This document shows, one piece after another, positions 27,881-36,021 of a DNA stretch of 64,000 nt. Numbering within the stretch: position 1 is the stretch's first letter; the number at the start of each line of letters is the position of its first letter. A program made the position numbers and the translations under genes. The notes beneath the pieces were generated by a model. That model was not told the origin of the DNA. It made no database searches and worked only from the letters and a program-made list of their open reading frames with translations. The DNA is from Streptococcus uberis (GTDB taxonomy: Bacteria; Bacillota; Bacilli; Lactobacillales; Streptococcaceae), in contig NZ_JRQN01000002.1 of the NCBI RefSeq assembly GCF_000785785.1, positions 62,001 to 126,000 on the forward strand. The letters are read 5' to 3'.

Positions 27881-29779
27881 ATGGACAATAAACAAATTGC
27901 AAAAGAAGTCATTGATGCAATTGGTGGTCGTGAAAATGTAAAAAGTGTCGCACACTGTGCAACGCGTTTACGTGTCATGGTTATTGATGAAAACAAGATT
28001 GATAAAGAGAAAGCTGAAAACATTGAAAAAGTTAAAGGTGCCTTTTTCAACTCAGGTCAATATCAAATGATTTTTGGTACTGGTACGGTCAATAAAATTT
28101 ATGATGAAGTAGTGGCTCTTGGTTTACCGACAGCATCAACTGGCGAACAAAAAGCAGAAGCTGCTCAACAAGGTAACATGTTCCAACGCGCTGTCCGTAC
28201 TTTTGGTGACGTTTTTGTTCCAATTATTCCTGCAATTGTAGCGACTGGTTTGTTCATGGGGGTTCGTGGTTTAGTTACACAACCTACTATTATGGAACTG
28301 TTCGGTATTCATCATTACGGTGAAAACTTCTTAATGTATACACGTATCCTTACTGATACAGCTTTTGTTTATTTGCCTGCATTAGTTGCTTGGTCAGCCT
28401 TCCGCGTTTTTGGTGGAAATCCTCTGATTGGTATTGTTCTCGGTTTGATGCTTGTTTCAAATGAGTTGCCAAATGCTTGGGTTGTTGCTTCAGGTGGGGA
28501 TGTTAAACCTTTAACCTTCTTTGGTTTTATTCCAGTTGTTGGTTACCAAGGGACAGTGCTTCCAGCTTTCTTTGTTGGTTTGGTTGGGGCTAAATTTGAA
28601 AAATGGTTGCATAAAAAAGTACCAGAAGCTTTGGACTTATTAGCTACGCCATTCTTAACCTTTGCTATTATGAGTGCCCTAGGACTCTTTGTCATCGGTC
28701 CAGTTTTCCATTCTCTTGAAAATGTTGTTTTAGCTGGTACGCAAGCAGTATTACATTTACCATTTGGTATTGCTGGTTTGATTGTCGGTGGTATCCAACA
28801 ATTAATCGTTGTAACTGGTATTCACCATATCTTTAACTTTCTCGAAGCACAATTAATTGCTAATACAGGAAAAGATCCATTTAATGCTTACTTAACAGCA
28901 GCAACTGCAGCACAAGCAGGAGCAACATTAGCTGTTGGTGTTAAAACAAAATCTCTTAAACTTAAAGGGTTAGCTTTCCCTTCAACACTTTCTGCTTTAC
29001 TAGGGATTACAGAGCCAGCTATCTTTGGGGTTAACTTACGTTATCCAAAAGTATTTGTCTCGGGTTTACTCGGTGGTGCCGTAGCTGGTTGGGTTGCTGG
29101 TCTCTTCAAAATTGCCGGTACTGGTTTTGGTATCACTGTATTACCAGGTACATTACTTTACTTAAACGGACAATTAGTTCCATATATTATTACGCTTTTG
29201 ACAGGCTTATCAGTAGCCTTTGCGATTTCATATGTTTGGGGTTACAAAGAAGAGGAAGCAACAGAAATTGTTGCGTTATCATCTGAAACACAAGCTCCAA
29301 TTGCTGAGAGTGCACAATCAAGTTTAAAAGAAGAAACAATTGTTAGTCCACTTTCAGGTACTTACCAAGCGCTTGATCAAGTGTCTGATCCAGTATTCTC
29401 ATCTGGTGCAATGGGTAAAGGTATTGCAGTGAAACCAAGTGGTAATGCAGTTTATTCTCCAGTTGATGGAACAGTTGAAGTTGCTTTTGAAACTGGTCAC
29501 GCTTTTGCTATCAAATCTGATTTAGGTGCTGAAGTACTTATTCATATTGGTATTGATACAGTCTCAATGGCTGGCGATGGCTTTAAACCAGCTGTTAAAG
29601 TTGGTCAAAAGGTTCAAAAAGGCGCCTTGTTAGGTCATTTTGATTCGGCTCGAATTGCTTCAGCAGGTCTTGATGATACAACAATGGTCATTGTAACTAA
29701 TACGGCAGATTATTCAGATGTGAATATCCTTGCTACATATGCTCTGACGACAAGTCAAAAAATCTTGACTGTAAAATAA
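27881..29779 (+). CDS. scrA: Sucrose-specific PTS enzyme IIBCA
   Basis: Imports sucrose with phosphorylation at the glucose 6-position. Start 27881 (MDNKQIAKEVIDAIGG) follows AAGGAGA; an in-frame ATG 14 codons earlier lies on the operator. In 632 residues: IIB (phospho-Cys C26 in AHCATRLR), IIC with about ten membrane segments (residues 105-455; GITEPAIFGVNLR is characteristic), and a C-terminal IIA (residues 490-632) with the phospho-His region VLIHIGIDTV. Divergent from scrB-scrR and ahead of scrK. Confidence 0.95.
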   Translation: MDNKQIAKEVIDAIGGRENVKSVAHCATRLRVMVIDENKIDKEKAENIEKVKGAFFNSGQYQMIFGTGTVNKIYDEVVALGLPTASTGEQKAEAAQQGNMFQRAVRTFGDVFVPIIPAIVATGLFMGVRGLVTQPTIMELFGIHHYGENFLMYTRILTDTAFVYLPALVAWSAFRVFGGNPLIGIVLGLMLVSNELPNAWVVASGGDVKPLTFFGFIPVVGYQGTVLPAFFVGLVGAKFEKWLHKKVPEALDLLATPFLTFAIMSALGLFVIGPVFHSLENVVLAGTQAVLHLPFGIAGLIVGGIQQLIVVTGIHHIFNFLEAQLIANTGKDPFNAYLTAATAAQAGATLAVGVKTKSLKLKGLAFPSTLSALLGITEPAIFGVNLRYPKVFVSGLLGGAVAGWVAGLFKIAGTGFGITVLPGTLLYLNGQLVPYIITLLTGLSVAFAISYVWGYKEEEATEIVALSSETQAPIAESAQSSLKEETIVSPLSGTYQALDQVSDPVFSSGAMGKGIAVKPSGNAVYSPVDGTVEVAFETGHAFAIKSDLGAEVLIHIGIDTVSMAGDGFKPAVKVGQKVQKGALLGHFDSARIASAGLDDTTMVIVTNTADYSDVNILATYALTTSQKILTVK

Positions 29780-29785
29780 TAAGTG

Positions 29786-29812
29786 GGCTAGGAGACTAGC
29801 CTTTTATTATTA
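29786..29812 (+). terminator. scrA terminator
   Basis: GGCTAG-GAGA-CTAGCC followed by TTTTATTATTATT. Confidence 0.72.
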
Positions 29813-29852
29813 TTAAAACTAAGATTGTATCTTAAGAAAAGTAAATAATAGC

Positions 29853-29903
29853 TTGATTAACCTATTTGAAACACCTATAATATAAAGAAGAAAACGCTTT
29901 ACA
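29853..29903 (+). promoter_or_regulatory. scrK promoter and AAACG-type operator
   Basis: TTGATT (29853-29858), 17 bp, TATAAT (29876-29881). GAAAACGCTTTACA (29890-29903) follows at the expected start of transcription and resembles the scrA operators, suggesting ScrR or CcpA control. Confidence 0.65.
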
Positions 29904-29915
29904 GAAGGAGAAAAA

Positions 29916-30797
29916 ATGGCAAATTTATATGGTAGTCTAGAGGCTGGCGGAACAAAATTTATTTGTGCCGTTGGTAATGATGACTTAGAAATTGTTGCTA
30001 AAAGCCAATTTCCGACAACTAGTCCAGAAGAGACAATTGCTGCAACCATTGCTTTTTTCCAAGACTTTAAAGAAGACTTGGTAGGACTTGCTATTGGTTC
30101 TTTTGGGCCAATTGATATAGATGACAACTCAGAAACTTATGGTTACATCACAACAACCCCGAAACCAAACTGGGCTAATGTCGATTTACTTGGTAAAATT
30201 AAAGAAGCCTTGCAAGTTCCTGTTTATTTTACAACTGATGTTAACAGTTCGGCATATGGTGAAATGCTGGTACGTAATGGTGTTGATAGCTTAGTTTACT
30301 ATACCATTGGAACTGGTATTGGTGCCGGAGCTATTCAGGATGGCCATTTCATCGGGGGCCTTGGCCACACCGAAGCTGGTCATACCTACGTCATGGCTCA
30401 TTCTAATGATATTGAAACTAACTTTACTGGCGTATGCCCATTCCACAAAGGTTGCTTAGAAGGCATGGCCGCAGGTCCAAGTTTGAAAGCAAGAACTGGC
30501 ATTCGTGGCGAGCTGATTGAGGAAAATTCAGCTGTTTGGGATGTTCAGGCTTTCTACATTGCTCAGGCCGCACTGCAGGCAACCATGCTCTACCGTCCGC
30601 AAATCATCGTTTTTGGTGGTGGTGTAATGGCCCAGTCCCATATGGTGACTCGGGTTCATCAGGCTTTTGAGGAATTAATGCAGGGCTACCTACCAGTCCC
30701 AGACTTGAAAGGTTACATTGTCACACCAGCAATTGCGGAAAATGGCTCCGCTACTCTAGGAAATTTTGCTTTAGCTAAATTAGTAGCTGGTCAATAA
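29916..30797 (+). CDS. scrK: Fructokinase, ROK family
   Basis: Phosphorylates the fructose released by ScrB. In 293 residues: phosphate loop LEAGGTKF at the N-terminus, IGTGIGAGAI near residue 132, and the ROK zinc motif GHTYVM then CPFHKGCLEGMAAGPSL. GAAGGAG precedes the ATG. It has its own promoter with an operator-like site and a strong terminator. Confidence 0.94.
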   Translation: MANLYGSLEAGGTKFICAVGNDDLEIVAKSQFPTTSPEETIAATIAFFQDFKEDLVGLAIGSFGPIDIDDNSETYGYITTTPKPNWANVDLLGKIKEALQVPVYFTTDVNSSAYGEMLVRNGVDSLVYYTIGTGIGAGAIQDGHFIGGLGHTEAGHTYVMAHSNDIETNFTGVCPFHKGCLEGMAAGPSLKARTGIRGELIEENSAVWDVQAFYIAQAALQATMLYRPQIIVFGGGVMAQSHMVTRVHQAFEELMQGYLPVPDLKGYIVTPAIAENGSATLGNFALAKLVAGQ

Positions 30798-30801
30798 TCA
30801 G

Positions 30802-30836
30802 AAAAACCACTTAAACAGTATTTTAAGTGGTTTTTT
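30802..30836. terminator. scrK terminator
   Basis: AAAAACCACTTAAA pairs with TTTAAGTGGTTTTT, then further T residues. Confidence 0.88.
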
Positions 30837-30859
30837 CCTTTCTTTTACTTCCAAGAGAT

Positions 30860-30876
30860 GATACTATTTTAGTATC
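30860..30876 (+). promoter_or_regulatory. Palindrome before the RpiR-family gene
   Basis: GATACTA-TTT-TAGTATC, a perfect 17-bp inverted repeat 20 bp before the start codon. Could be an autoregulatory operator; the binding factor is unknown. Confidence 0.4.
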
Positions 30877-30895
30877 AAATGACTACGGAGAAGAC

Positions 30896-31672
30896 ATGGA
30901 CTTTAAAGAACGTATATCTGTTCAATTTACAAATCTGACGAAAACAGATAAGAAAATATCTAATTATTTAATACAAAATCCTGAGTTTTTAACGGAAAAT
31001 AGTGTACAAGGCGCAGCTAAGCTAATGAATACCTCACCAGCTGCTTTGGTTCGTCTTGCTCAAAAAATTGGCTATAAAGGCTTAGCCGATTTCAAAATGG
31101 ACTTGGAAAATTATGCCAAGGATAAACCAGGTAAGGAGCAAGCAGAAGGCGCGACGGTTCGTGATCAAGTTTTATCTAACTATCGTGATACACTTGACAT
31201 CATACAAGGACATCTAAGAGAAGAGGATTTACTGCAAGTGGTACGAATTATTCTTGAAGCCAGTCGGGTCAGAATTCTCGGAATAGGGAGTTCAGGATTG
31301 CGGGCTGAGGAGATGGTTTATCTTTTGCTTTACCAGGATGTCTATACAGAAAGTATCACCAGTAAGACCAAGATGCTTTATCTGGCTCGCAATTTAAGGC
31401 CAGATGATGTTTTGATATTCTATACGGTTTCTGGAAATAAAGATTTTCAAGAATTATTTATTGCAGCTAAAAAAGTTGGTGCGAAAATTATTATCTTAAC
31501 TATGGTTGATAATCCCTATGTTCGTGACTATGCTGACCATTTATTTGTTTTGCCTTCAAATTTACAACAATTAACCAATACCAGTGGTGAATTCTATCAG
31601 ATGGATAACCGGCTGCAGTTTTCAATTTTCTCTGAAATATTAGCAGCTTATGTCAATCAAGAGTTAAAATAA
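30896..31672 (+). CDS. MurR/RpiR family transcriptional regulator
   Basis: Sugar-phosphate-responsive regulator of 258 residues. Start 30896 (MDFKERISVQFTNLT) follows CGGAGA; a longer frame begins inside the scrK terminator and is rejected. An N-terminal helix-turn-helix (LTENSVQGAAKLMNTSPAALVRLAQKIGYKG region) is joined to a SIS domain (VRILGIGSSGLRAEEM, IFYTVSGNKDF). It precedes a PTS IIC and a 6-phospho-beta-glucosidase, so it probably senses a phosphorylated beta-glucoside. The TTGAAAT-type palindrome ahead of the IIC gene is the likely target. Confidence 0.88.
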   Translation: MDFKERISVQFTNLTKTDKKISNYLIQNPEFLTENSVQGAAKLMNTSPAALVRLAQKIGYKGLADFKMDLENYAKDKPGKEQAEGATVRDQVLSNYRDTLDIIQGHLREEDLLQVVRIILEASRVRILGIGSSGLRAEEMVYLLLYQDVYTESITSKTKMLYLARNLRPDDVLIFYTVSGNKDFQELFIAAKKVGAKIIILTMVDNPYVRDYADHLFVLPSNLQQLTNTSGEFYQMDNRLQFSIFSEILAAYVNQELK

Positions 31673-31693
31673 ATTTCAAAGTTAAAATTATAG

Positions 31694-31721
31694 TTGAAAT
31701 AAATTTCAAACGTGGTATAAT
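31694..31721 (+). promoter_or_regulatory. PTS IIC promoter overlapped by RpiR-type operator
   Basis: TTGAAA (31694-31699), 16 bp, TATAAT (31716-31721). The perfect palindrome TTGAAAT-AA-ATTTCAA (31694-31709) covers the -35. RpiR-family operators commonly have TGAAA/TTTCA arms. Confidence 0.7.
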
Positions 31722-31766
31722 AACCTTACATAAAAAATACTATTCACTAGTTAAAAGGAGATTACC

Positions 31767-33062
31767 ATGAATAAATTTATGGATATGCTTAGTGAAAAGG
31801 TCTTGCCTGTAGCAACTCTTTTAGGAAATAATAAATATTTATTAGTCCTTCGCGATGCTTTCATGCTTTCTTTTCCTTTGACAATGTTTGGTTCTTTGAT
31901 TGTAGTTTTCAATAATCTACCATTTTGGCCTGATAGTTTAAAAGCCCAATTTTCAACGCTTTTTGGAAATGGTCAAAGTGCAACCATGTCGATAATGACA
32001 GTTTTCGTGTCATTAGGAATTGGTTATTACATGGGTAAAGCAGAAGAAATGGAAGAAGGCATTTATGCCGCGGTCGTTTCTCTAGCTTCATTCCTAGTCT
32101 TAACACCATTCTTTTTTGATGTTTTAGGTGAAGATGGCAAAGTTGCAGCAACTGCAAATGGTGCACTGAGCCTTGACCGTCTTGGTGCTAAAGGAATGTT
32201 TCTTGGTATTATTGCTTCATTCTTAGCAGCAAAATTATTTGTCTACTTAACAAAACGTGGCTTTACCATTAAAATGCCGGAAAGTGTTCCACCAGCAGTT
32301 TCAAAATCTTTCTCAGCTTTGATTCCTGCCATTGGGACCTTATTATCATTCTTAATTGTTAATGCTATTATGGTTGGTTTATTTAAAACTAATTTACATG
32401 ATGTGATTTATAACCTAATTCAAAAACCATTAACTGGTTTAGGGACAAGTTTACCTGCCACAATTGTTGCCCTCTTCTTTGTTCAATTTTTATGGTTCTT
32501 TGGTTTACATGGACAAGTTATTGTCAATTCTGTATTTGAACCTTTCTGGCAAACAAATATGTTAGATAATGCTCAATTAACCCAACAAGGAGCAGATGCC
32601 TTAGCAAAACATGGTCATATTGTAACTAAATCATTCATGGATACCTTTACAGTTGGTTTGGGTGGTTCTGGTTCAACTTTAATTGTTGTTTTAATCATGG
32701 CATTCTTTATGAAACATAAACAATATAAAGAAGTTGGTCGCTTTGCTTTAGGACCTGGTATCTTCAACGTAAATGAACCTGTTATCTTTGGTTTACCAAT
32801 TGTTATGAATGCTAGTATCTTTATTCCATGGCTGTTAGCTCCAATTGTCTCAGTCATTATTGCTTACTTAGGATTTGCTAGTGGTTTGGTACCATTAACT
32901 ACAGGTGCCCAAGTACCATGGACTATGCCAATCTTTATTTCCGGATTCTTAGCAACTAACTCAATTATGGGCTCATTATTGCAATTGGTTCAAGTTGTTG
33001 TGATCGGACTTATTTGGTTCCCATTCCTCAAAATGATTGACCGTGATGACCAATCATTATAA
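31767..33062 (+). CDS. PTS cellobiose/beta-glucoside-type enzyme IIC
   Basis: 431-residue membrane permease of the Lac/cellobiose PTS family. It starts MNKFMDMLSEKVLPVATLLGNNKYL, typical of CelB/LicC-like IIC, and has about ten membrane segments and the conserved NEPVIFGLPIV block near residue 340. No IIA or IIB gene is adjacent, so these must be supplied from elsewhere. AAAGGAG precedes the ATG. It lies in an operon with the downstream glycosidase. Confidence 0.9.
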   Translation: MNKFMDMLSEKVLPVATLLGNNKYLLVLRDAFMLSFPLTMFGSLIVVFNNLPFWPDSLKAQFSTLFGNGQSATMSIMTVFVSLGIGYYMGKAEEMEEGIYAAVVSLASFLVLTPFFFDVLGEDGKVAATANGALSLDRLGAKGMFLGIIASFLAAKLFVYLTKRGFTIKMPESVPPAVSKSFSALIPAIGTLLSFLIVNAIMVGLFKTNLHDVIYNLIQKPLTGLGTSLPATIVALFFVQFLWFFGLHGQVIVNSVFEPFWQTNMLDNAQLTQQGADALAKHGHIVTKSFMDTFTVGLGGSGSTLIVVLIMAFFMKHKQYKEVGRFALGPGIFNVNEPVIFGLPIVMNASIFIPWLLAPIVSVIIAYLGFASGLVPLTTGAQVPWTMPIFISGFLATNSIMGSLLQLVQVVVIGLIWFPFLKMIDRDDQSL

Positions 33063-33071
33063 TATAAATCA

Positions 33072-33105
33072 GGAGGAAGTTGACATGACATCGACTTCCT
33101 TTTTT
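33072..33105 (+). terminator. Hairpin between PTS IIC and glycosidase genes
   Basis: GGAAGT and ACTTCC arms separated by 13 bases, followed by a T6 run. It may attenuate rather than end the transcript, since the glycosidase has no other visible promoter. Confidence 0.55.
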
Positions 33106-33116
33106 AAGGAGAAATT

Positions 33117-34532
33117 ATGAAAACATTACAATTCCCAGAAACTTTTTGGTGGGGAGCAGCGACAAGTGGTCCTCAGTCAGAAGGTAATTTCAAGAAAAAA
33201 CATCAAAATGTGATGGACTACTGGTATGCGACTAGTCCCCAAGATTTTTACAATCAGGTTGGTCCTGATACAGCTTCTGATTTCTACCATGACTATAAAT
33301 CGGATATCAAATTAATGAAAGATTGTGGTCTTAATACGGTTCGTACCTCTATTCAATGGTCTCGCTTGATTGATGATCTGGAAACAAACACCGTTAACCA
33401 AGAAGCAGTTGATTTCTATAATGCTGTTATTGATGAGTTCATAGCCCAAGGCATAACACCATTCATGAACTTGCACCATTTTGACTTACCTGTTGAATTA
33501 TTGCACACCTACGGAGGCTGGGAAAACAAGCACGTTGTTGATTTATTTGCAGACTTTGCAGAAAAATGTTTCCAGCTTTTTGGTGATCGTGTTAAATACT
33601 GGTTTACGCATAATGAACCTTTAGTTGTTGTAGAAGGTGGGTACTATGAGCAGTTCCATTACCCTAAAAAAGTCGATGGCAAAGCTGCTGTCCAAGTTGC
33701 CTACAATCTCCAGCTTGCAAGCAGCAAAGCAATTGCCAAGTATCGTCAATTGCAATTAGATGGACAAATTGGAATCATTCTTAACTTGACACCGGCTTAT
33801 CCAGCTAGCCAAGACACAGAAGACTTAAAAGCTGCACACATTGCTGATTTATGGTATAACCGCCTCTTCATGGATGCCAGTAGCAAGGGGCAATTTCCCC
33901 AAGAGTTAGTGGAAATCCTATCGCAAGAAGGAGTTCTTTGGCAAGCAAATGATGAGGAGTTGACTCTTATCAAAGAAAATACCATTGATTTGCTCGGTGT
34001 GAATTTTTATCATCCAAATCGTGTTCAAAGACCTAAATATTCGTCAAATAGTTTAGCAGTCGATTTTTTACCAACAAAATTTTGGCAGGCTTATGACATG
34101 CCAATGGCTAGGATGAATGTTGATAAGGGGTGGGAAATTTATCCACAGGCAGTTTACGATATTGCAAAGGACATTCAGAAAAACTATGCTAATTTAGACT
34201 GGTTTATCAGTGAAAATGGTATGGGTGTCTCTCGTGAAGAACGTTACCTTAACGAGGAAGGAATGATTGAAGATGATTATCGGATCCAATTTATCCAAGA
34301 GCACCTTTACTGGCTCCACAAAGGCATGGAAGAAGGCAGTAACTGTCTGGGTTATCATCTGTGGACCCCGATTGATTGTTGGAGTTGGGCCAATGCTTAC
34401 AAAAATCGTTATGGACTTGTGACAAATAACATACATACCCAGGTTAAATCTTTGAAAAAATCAGGTTACTGGATGAGTGAGCTAGCAGATAACAATAGTT
34501 TTACAGTTGATGAAACGATTTTGGAACACTAA
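33117..34532 (+). CDS. 6-phospho-beta-glucosidase (GH1)
   Basis: 471-residue cytosolic hydrolase of phosphorylated beta-glucosides. GH1 signatures: N-terminal FWWGAATSGPQSEG, acid/base Glu in THNEPLVVVEGGYY, and nucleophile Glu in FISENGMGVS. Length and position after an RpiR regulator and a PTS IIC support phospho-substrate use. AAGGAG lies 6-7 bases before the ATG. The exact sugar (cellobiose, salicin, arbutin) cannot be read from sequence. Confidence 0.92.
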   Translation: MKTLQFPETFWWGAATSGPQSEGNFKKKHQNVMDYWYATSPQDFYNQVGPDTASDFYHDYKSDIKLMKDCGLNTVRTSIQWSRLIDDLETNTVNQEAVDFYNAVIDEFIAQGITPFMNLHHFDLPVELLHTYGGWENKHVVDLFADFAEKCFQLFGDRVKYWFTHNEPLVVVEGGYYEQFHYPKKVDGKAAVQVAYNLQLASSKAIAKYRQLQLDGQIGIILNLTPAYPASQDTEDLKAAHIADLWYNRLFMDASSKGQFPQELVEILSQEGVLWQANDEELTLIKENTIDLLGVNFYHPNRVQRPKYSSNSLAVDFLPTKFWQAYDMPMARMNVDKGWEIYPQAVYDIAKDIQKNYANLDWFISENGMGVSREERYLNEEGMIEDDYRIQFIQEHLYWLHKGMEEGSNCLGYHLWTPIDCWSWANAYKNRYGLVTNNIHTQVKSLKKSGYWMSELADNNSFTVDETILEH

Positions 34533-34927
34533 TGTGCTCATATATTTAGCTGATTTTAGGAGTTAAGCATGTTCTGGAATAATTATCGTCCTGAAATAAT
34601 TGTTATTATGATATTTTTTGAAAAAATAACCTTAAAAAGCTAATTTCCACTTAACAAAAGCTCGTTTTTAGGATATCATTAATTTGTATAAGAAATTTCT
34701 GGAGAGAGTATATTCTTATACATACCAAACAAGACGAGGGGTAACGCCGCGTTACTCCTTTTAGATTTTTAAATACCAATAGATTTTTGGATTAAAAAAT
34801 CACTTACTGGTCTAGCTTTTAAAAACGATTAATGATTGAATAAAATGCTACTAAAAGATAGTTAGCTTGACTACCTAAAAAATGCTATAATAAATTTAAA
34901 AGTGATAACAGTGAATAGAGGTATATT
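34533..34927. other. Gene-poor region upstream of manA
   Basis: Besides the small ORF, it holds an inverted repeat GTATAAGAA (34686-34694) with TTCTTATAC (34713-34721), and a terminator-like stem GGGGTAACG-CCG-CGTTACTCC followed by TTTT (34737-34761). A likely manA promoter is TTAGCT 34862 and TATAAT 34886-34891 with 18 bp between. Confidence 0.5.
34569..34643 (+). CDS. Possible 24-residue small ORF
   Basis: AGGAG lies 7 bases before ATG. The peptide MFWNNYRPEIIVIMIFFEKITLKS has a hydrophobic centre. Good ribosome site but no homology I recognise; it could be a remnant of a lost gene. Weak evidence. Confidence 0.25.
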   Translation: MFWNNYRPEIIVIMIFFEKITLKS

Positions 34928-35878
34928 ATGTCAGAACCATTTTTTCTTAACGCTAGCATGCATGATAAAATTTGGGGTGGAACTAAATTAAGAGACATTT
35001 TTAATTATGATATTCCAACAGAAACAACAGGTGAATATTGGGCAATTTCGGCTCATCCAAATGGAGTTTCAACGATTGCAAATGGCAAATTTAAAGGGCA
35101 AGGATTAGATCGGGTTTATTCTGAAAATCCTGATTTATTTGGTAACCCTACTGAAAAAGTTTTTCCGCTTTTAACAAAAATCCTGGATGCCAATGACTGG
35201 CTTAGTGTTCAGGTTCATCCAGATGATGCTTATGGATTAGAGCATGAAGGTGAACTTGGCAAAACAGAATGCTGGTATATCATTTCTGCGGATCCCGGTT
35301 CAGAAATTATTTATGGTCATAATGCTAAATCAAAAGAAGAGTTAGCTCAGTTGATTGAGGCAGGTGATTGGGAGAATTTGTTGACACGTATCCCTGTTCA
35401 AGCTGGAGACTTTTTCTATGTGCCAAGTGGAACAATGCATGCTATTGGGAATGGTATCTTGATACTTGAAACACAACAATCAAGTGATACAACCTACCGT
35501 GTTTATGACTTTGACCGTAAGGATGCAGAAGGGAAATTAAGAGATTTACATATTAAGGAATCAATTGATGTCTTAACAATTGGTCAACCAGAAAACAGTG
35601 TTCCAGCCACAATGGTAATGGATAATATTGTTACAACAACTTTGGTGTCAAATCCATTTTTTACTGTTTATAAATGGTCTATCAATCAGATTGTTAGCAT
35701 GAAGCAAACTGCGCCTTATTTGTTGGTTTCTGTTTTATCTGGTCAAGGGCAATTGGCTGTGGGAGATAAGGCTTATGCACTTGAAAAAGGAATGCATTTT
35801 ATCTTGCCAAACGATGTTAAAACGTGGTCCTTAGAAGGACAAATTGAGATGATTGTTAGTCATCCGAATCAGAAATAA
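34928..35878 (+). CDS. manA: Mannose-6-phosphate isomerase (class I)
   Basis: Interconverts mannose-6-phosphate and fructose-6-phosphate. In 316 residues the zinc-cupin motifs are visible: DKIWGGTKL at the N-terminus, LSVQVHPDDAYG (Gln/His ligands), GKTECWYI (Glu ligand) and PSGTMHAIGNG. Short firmicute type. AGAGGTATATT precedes the ATG. Single gene between a noncoding region and secA; position next to scr genes and secA is conserved in the pyogenic group. Confidence 0.94.
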   Translation: MSEPFFLNASMHDKIWGGTKLRDIFNYDIPTETTGEYWAISAHPNGVSTIANGKFKGQGLDRVYSENPDLFGNPTEKVFPLLTKILDANDWLSVQVHPDDAYGLEHEGELGKTECWYIISADPGSEIIYGHNAKSKEELAQLIEAGDWENLLTRIPVQAGDFFYVPSGTMHAIGNGILILETQQSSDTTYRVYDFDRKDAEGKLRDLHIKESIDVLTIGQPENSVPATMVMDNIVTTTLVSNPFFTVYKWSINQIVSMKQTAPYLLVSVLSGQGQLAVGDKAYALEKGMHFILPNDVKTWSLEGQIEMIVSHPNQK

Positions 35879-35909
35879 GTATTAAATTTTTTAGAAATAG
35901 AAAAAAGAT

Positions 35910-35942
35910 GAGAAAAGAGCTAGGAATAAGCTTCTTTTCTCT
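35910..35942 (+). terminator. Probable manA terminator
   Basis: GAGAAAAG-AGCT pairs with AGCT-CTTTTCTC across AGGAATA with one bulge; a T-rich stretch follows. Confidence 0.5.
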
Positions 35943-35961
35943 TTTCATTTGGGGGGATTTC

Positions 35962-35990
35962 TTGAACTGAGTGCTCAATTGTGTTAGAAT
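35962..35990 (+). promoter_or_regulatory. secA promoter
   Basis: TTGAAC (35962-35967), 17 bp, TAGAAT (35985-35990), followed by AAAGGAA and ATG 36022. Confidence 0.7.
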
Positions 35991-36021
35991 GAACTGATAA
36001 GAAGACTCGAAAGGAACTAGA

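Noticed and set aside
31767-34532. Complete beta-glucoside PTS
   Set aside because: Only IIC is encoded; IIA and IIB are not in the neighbourhood.
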